Of a DNA stretch of 64,000 bases, positions 63,202-64,000 are shown piece by piece. Origin of the DNA: Pelecanus crispus (lineage: Eukaryota; Chordata; Aves; Pelecaniformes; Pelecanidae); the NCBI RefSeq assembly GCF_030463565.1, contig NC_134649.1:32451044-32515043 (forward strand). Reading direction: 5' to 3'. The first letter of the stretch is position 1. Each line of letters opens with the position of its first letter. The notes beneath the pieces were generated by a model. It was not told where the DNA came from and searched no databases. It saw only the letters and a program-made list of their open reading frames with translations. The translations under genes were made by a program, and so were the position numbers.

Positions 63202-64000
63202 ATTGCCATATGAGTGCCTTGTCCTGTACTCTGTCTTCTACTCCTTACAATGTTTTTTTACACATGCACTTGCACTTCCCTACTGCTCATTTTGCTGATG
63301 AAACCAAGGCTTCAGAGACTCCAATATGTCAGCAGTGGAGCAGGAAATGCAACGCAGATCACGTAATTCCTCCTTCTGTGTTCCTCCAAATGAATCCATG
63401 CTCTTCATTTCAGGATAAATGTTTCTTCTGCTACGTCCTGACAAGACATCAGATTCAACTGCGAGAACAGAAATGTGGCTGGGAGGATTTGGACTCCAGG
63501 GACAGTATCTGTCCCTTTGGTGTTGGGAGAGTGGGAACTGTCCTTGTGGATGAAAAGCTTCTCTGAAGGACACTATTCTCTGGCAAATGCCTGGACATCA
63601 AAGCTTGGGCAGTGCTGTTCTCTGTACAGTTAGGCGGAGGGAGAGAGGGCTTGCTGCTGAGTGCTTAGCGAGCTCAGCACTGGGCTTTTGCAAATTAAAC
63701 GGGTGCCCTCTGCTGCATAAGCCCTACGTTGGCTGCTTGCGCCGTGTAAGTTACGGTCAGGCACCTTTCCCAAGAAATGCTGTCTTTAAAATTGCATTTT
63801 TGTGCTGATGATGCACTCGCTTAGAATTGGATCTCTTGTGCTCATTGCATCCTTGTGGGGGCTGGTTACTGGGGGGATTGTAGGGCACTAGCTCCTGACC
63901 ATCCCTTGGACATTTATCCCCTCGGATGGTACCTGAGATATCATCTCAACATTTCCCACTCCCTACGTGTGTGCCTCGGAGAGAAATTCTGGAGGCCATT

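Larger units (their letters stand above)
52257..64000 (+). other. CACNA2D2: CACNA2D2 intron 1, 5' part
   Basis: The rest of the window has no further exon I can recognise; the next exon should begin with the base completing the T codon and encode a MQHWARRLEQE-like segment, which is not visible. A long first intron is known for mammalian CACNA2D2. The first 300 bp remain CpG-rich, after which composition returns to AT-leaning. It contains a pentanucleotide repeat, copies of the dispersed palindromic repeat, short simple repeats and a poly-C tract (listed). Otherwise I see nothing distinctive. Confidence 0.8.

Noticed and set aside
1..64000. tRNA genes, rRNA genes, CRISPR arrays, bacterial or phage-like operons
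   Set aside because: No cloverleaf-like B box, no rRNA motif, no regularly spaced direct repeats and no prokaryotic gene layout was seen. The window is vertebrate nuclear DNA.

Overview
The window looks like nuclear DNA from a bird, probably a neoavian species. The evidence is vertebrate-style CpG islands in AT-rich DNA, a spliced gene whose first exon matches a vertebrate calcium-channel subunit, a CR1 LINE ending in the avian ATTCTATG-type 3' repeat, a solo ERVL-type LTR, and many worn CORE-SINE/MIR relics. There are no operons, bacterial genes, CRISPR arrays or tRNA genes. The many short open frames look like chance, apart from those inside mobile elements.

Layout. From 1 to about 51.5 kb I see no protein-coding exon I can support. 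This stretch holds (i) relics of old SINEs in both orientations; (ii) an isolated CpG island at about 23.03-23.41 kb with no identifiable gene; (iii) a decayed CR1/L3-like LINE at about 35.6-36.77 kb that still reads as reverse-transcriptase motif A; (iv) a complete 1,151-bp solo LTR at 38,435-39,585 with a perfect 5-bp target-site duplication; (v) a 72-nt hairpin at 39,925-39,996; (vi) an old antisense CR1 3' end at about 45.1-45.54 kb next to a MIR; and (vii) a younger, 5'-truncated CR1 at about 49.6-50.36 kb with 226 open codons of its ORF2 C-terminus.

From about 51.54 to 52.56 kb lies a strong CpG island. It contains GC boxes, a palindromic NRF-1 site and the first coding exon (52,132-52,256, + strand) of what I identify as CACNA2D2, the alpha2delta-2 subunit of voltage-gated calcium channels. 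The exon encodes the signal peptide and the first residues of the mature protein (YSFPQQH), then meets a GTAAGT splice donor. The remaining 11.7 kb is the start of intron 1.

Biological reading. In human the 5' side of CACNA2D2 is a non-coding gap of some 50 kb before C3orf18 (from memory), so a gene-free upstream region is expected here. The window is best seen as the promoter and upstream regulatory landscape of one neuronal gene, layered with mobile-element relics. I found no convincing new multi-gene system. The items most worth checking are the isolated CpG island, the hairpin, the LTR with its own promoter and poly(A) signals, and a dispersed palindromic repeat family present in at least six copies.
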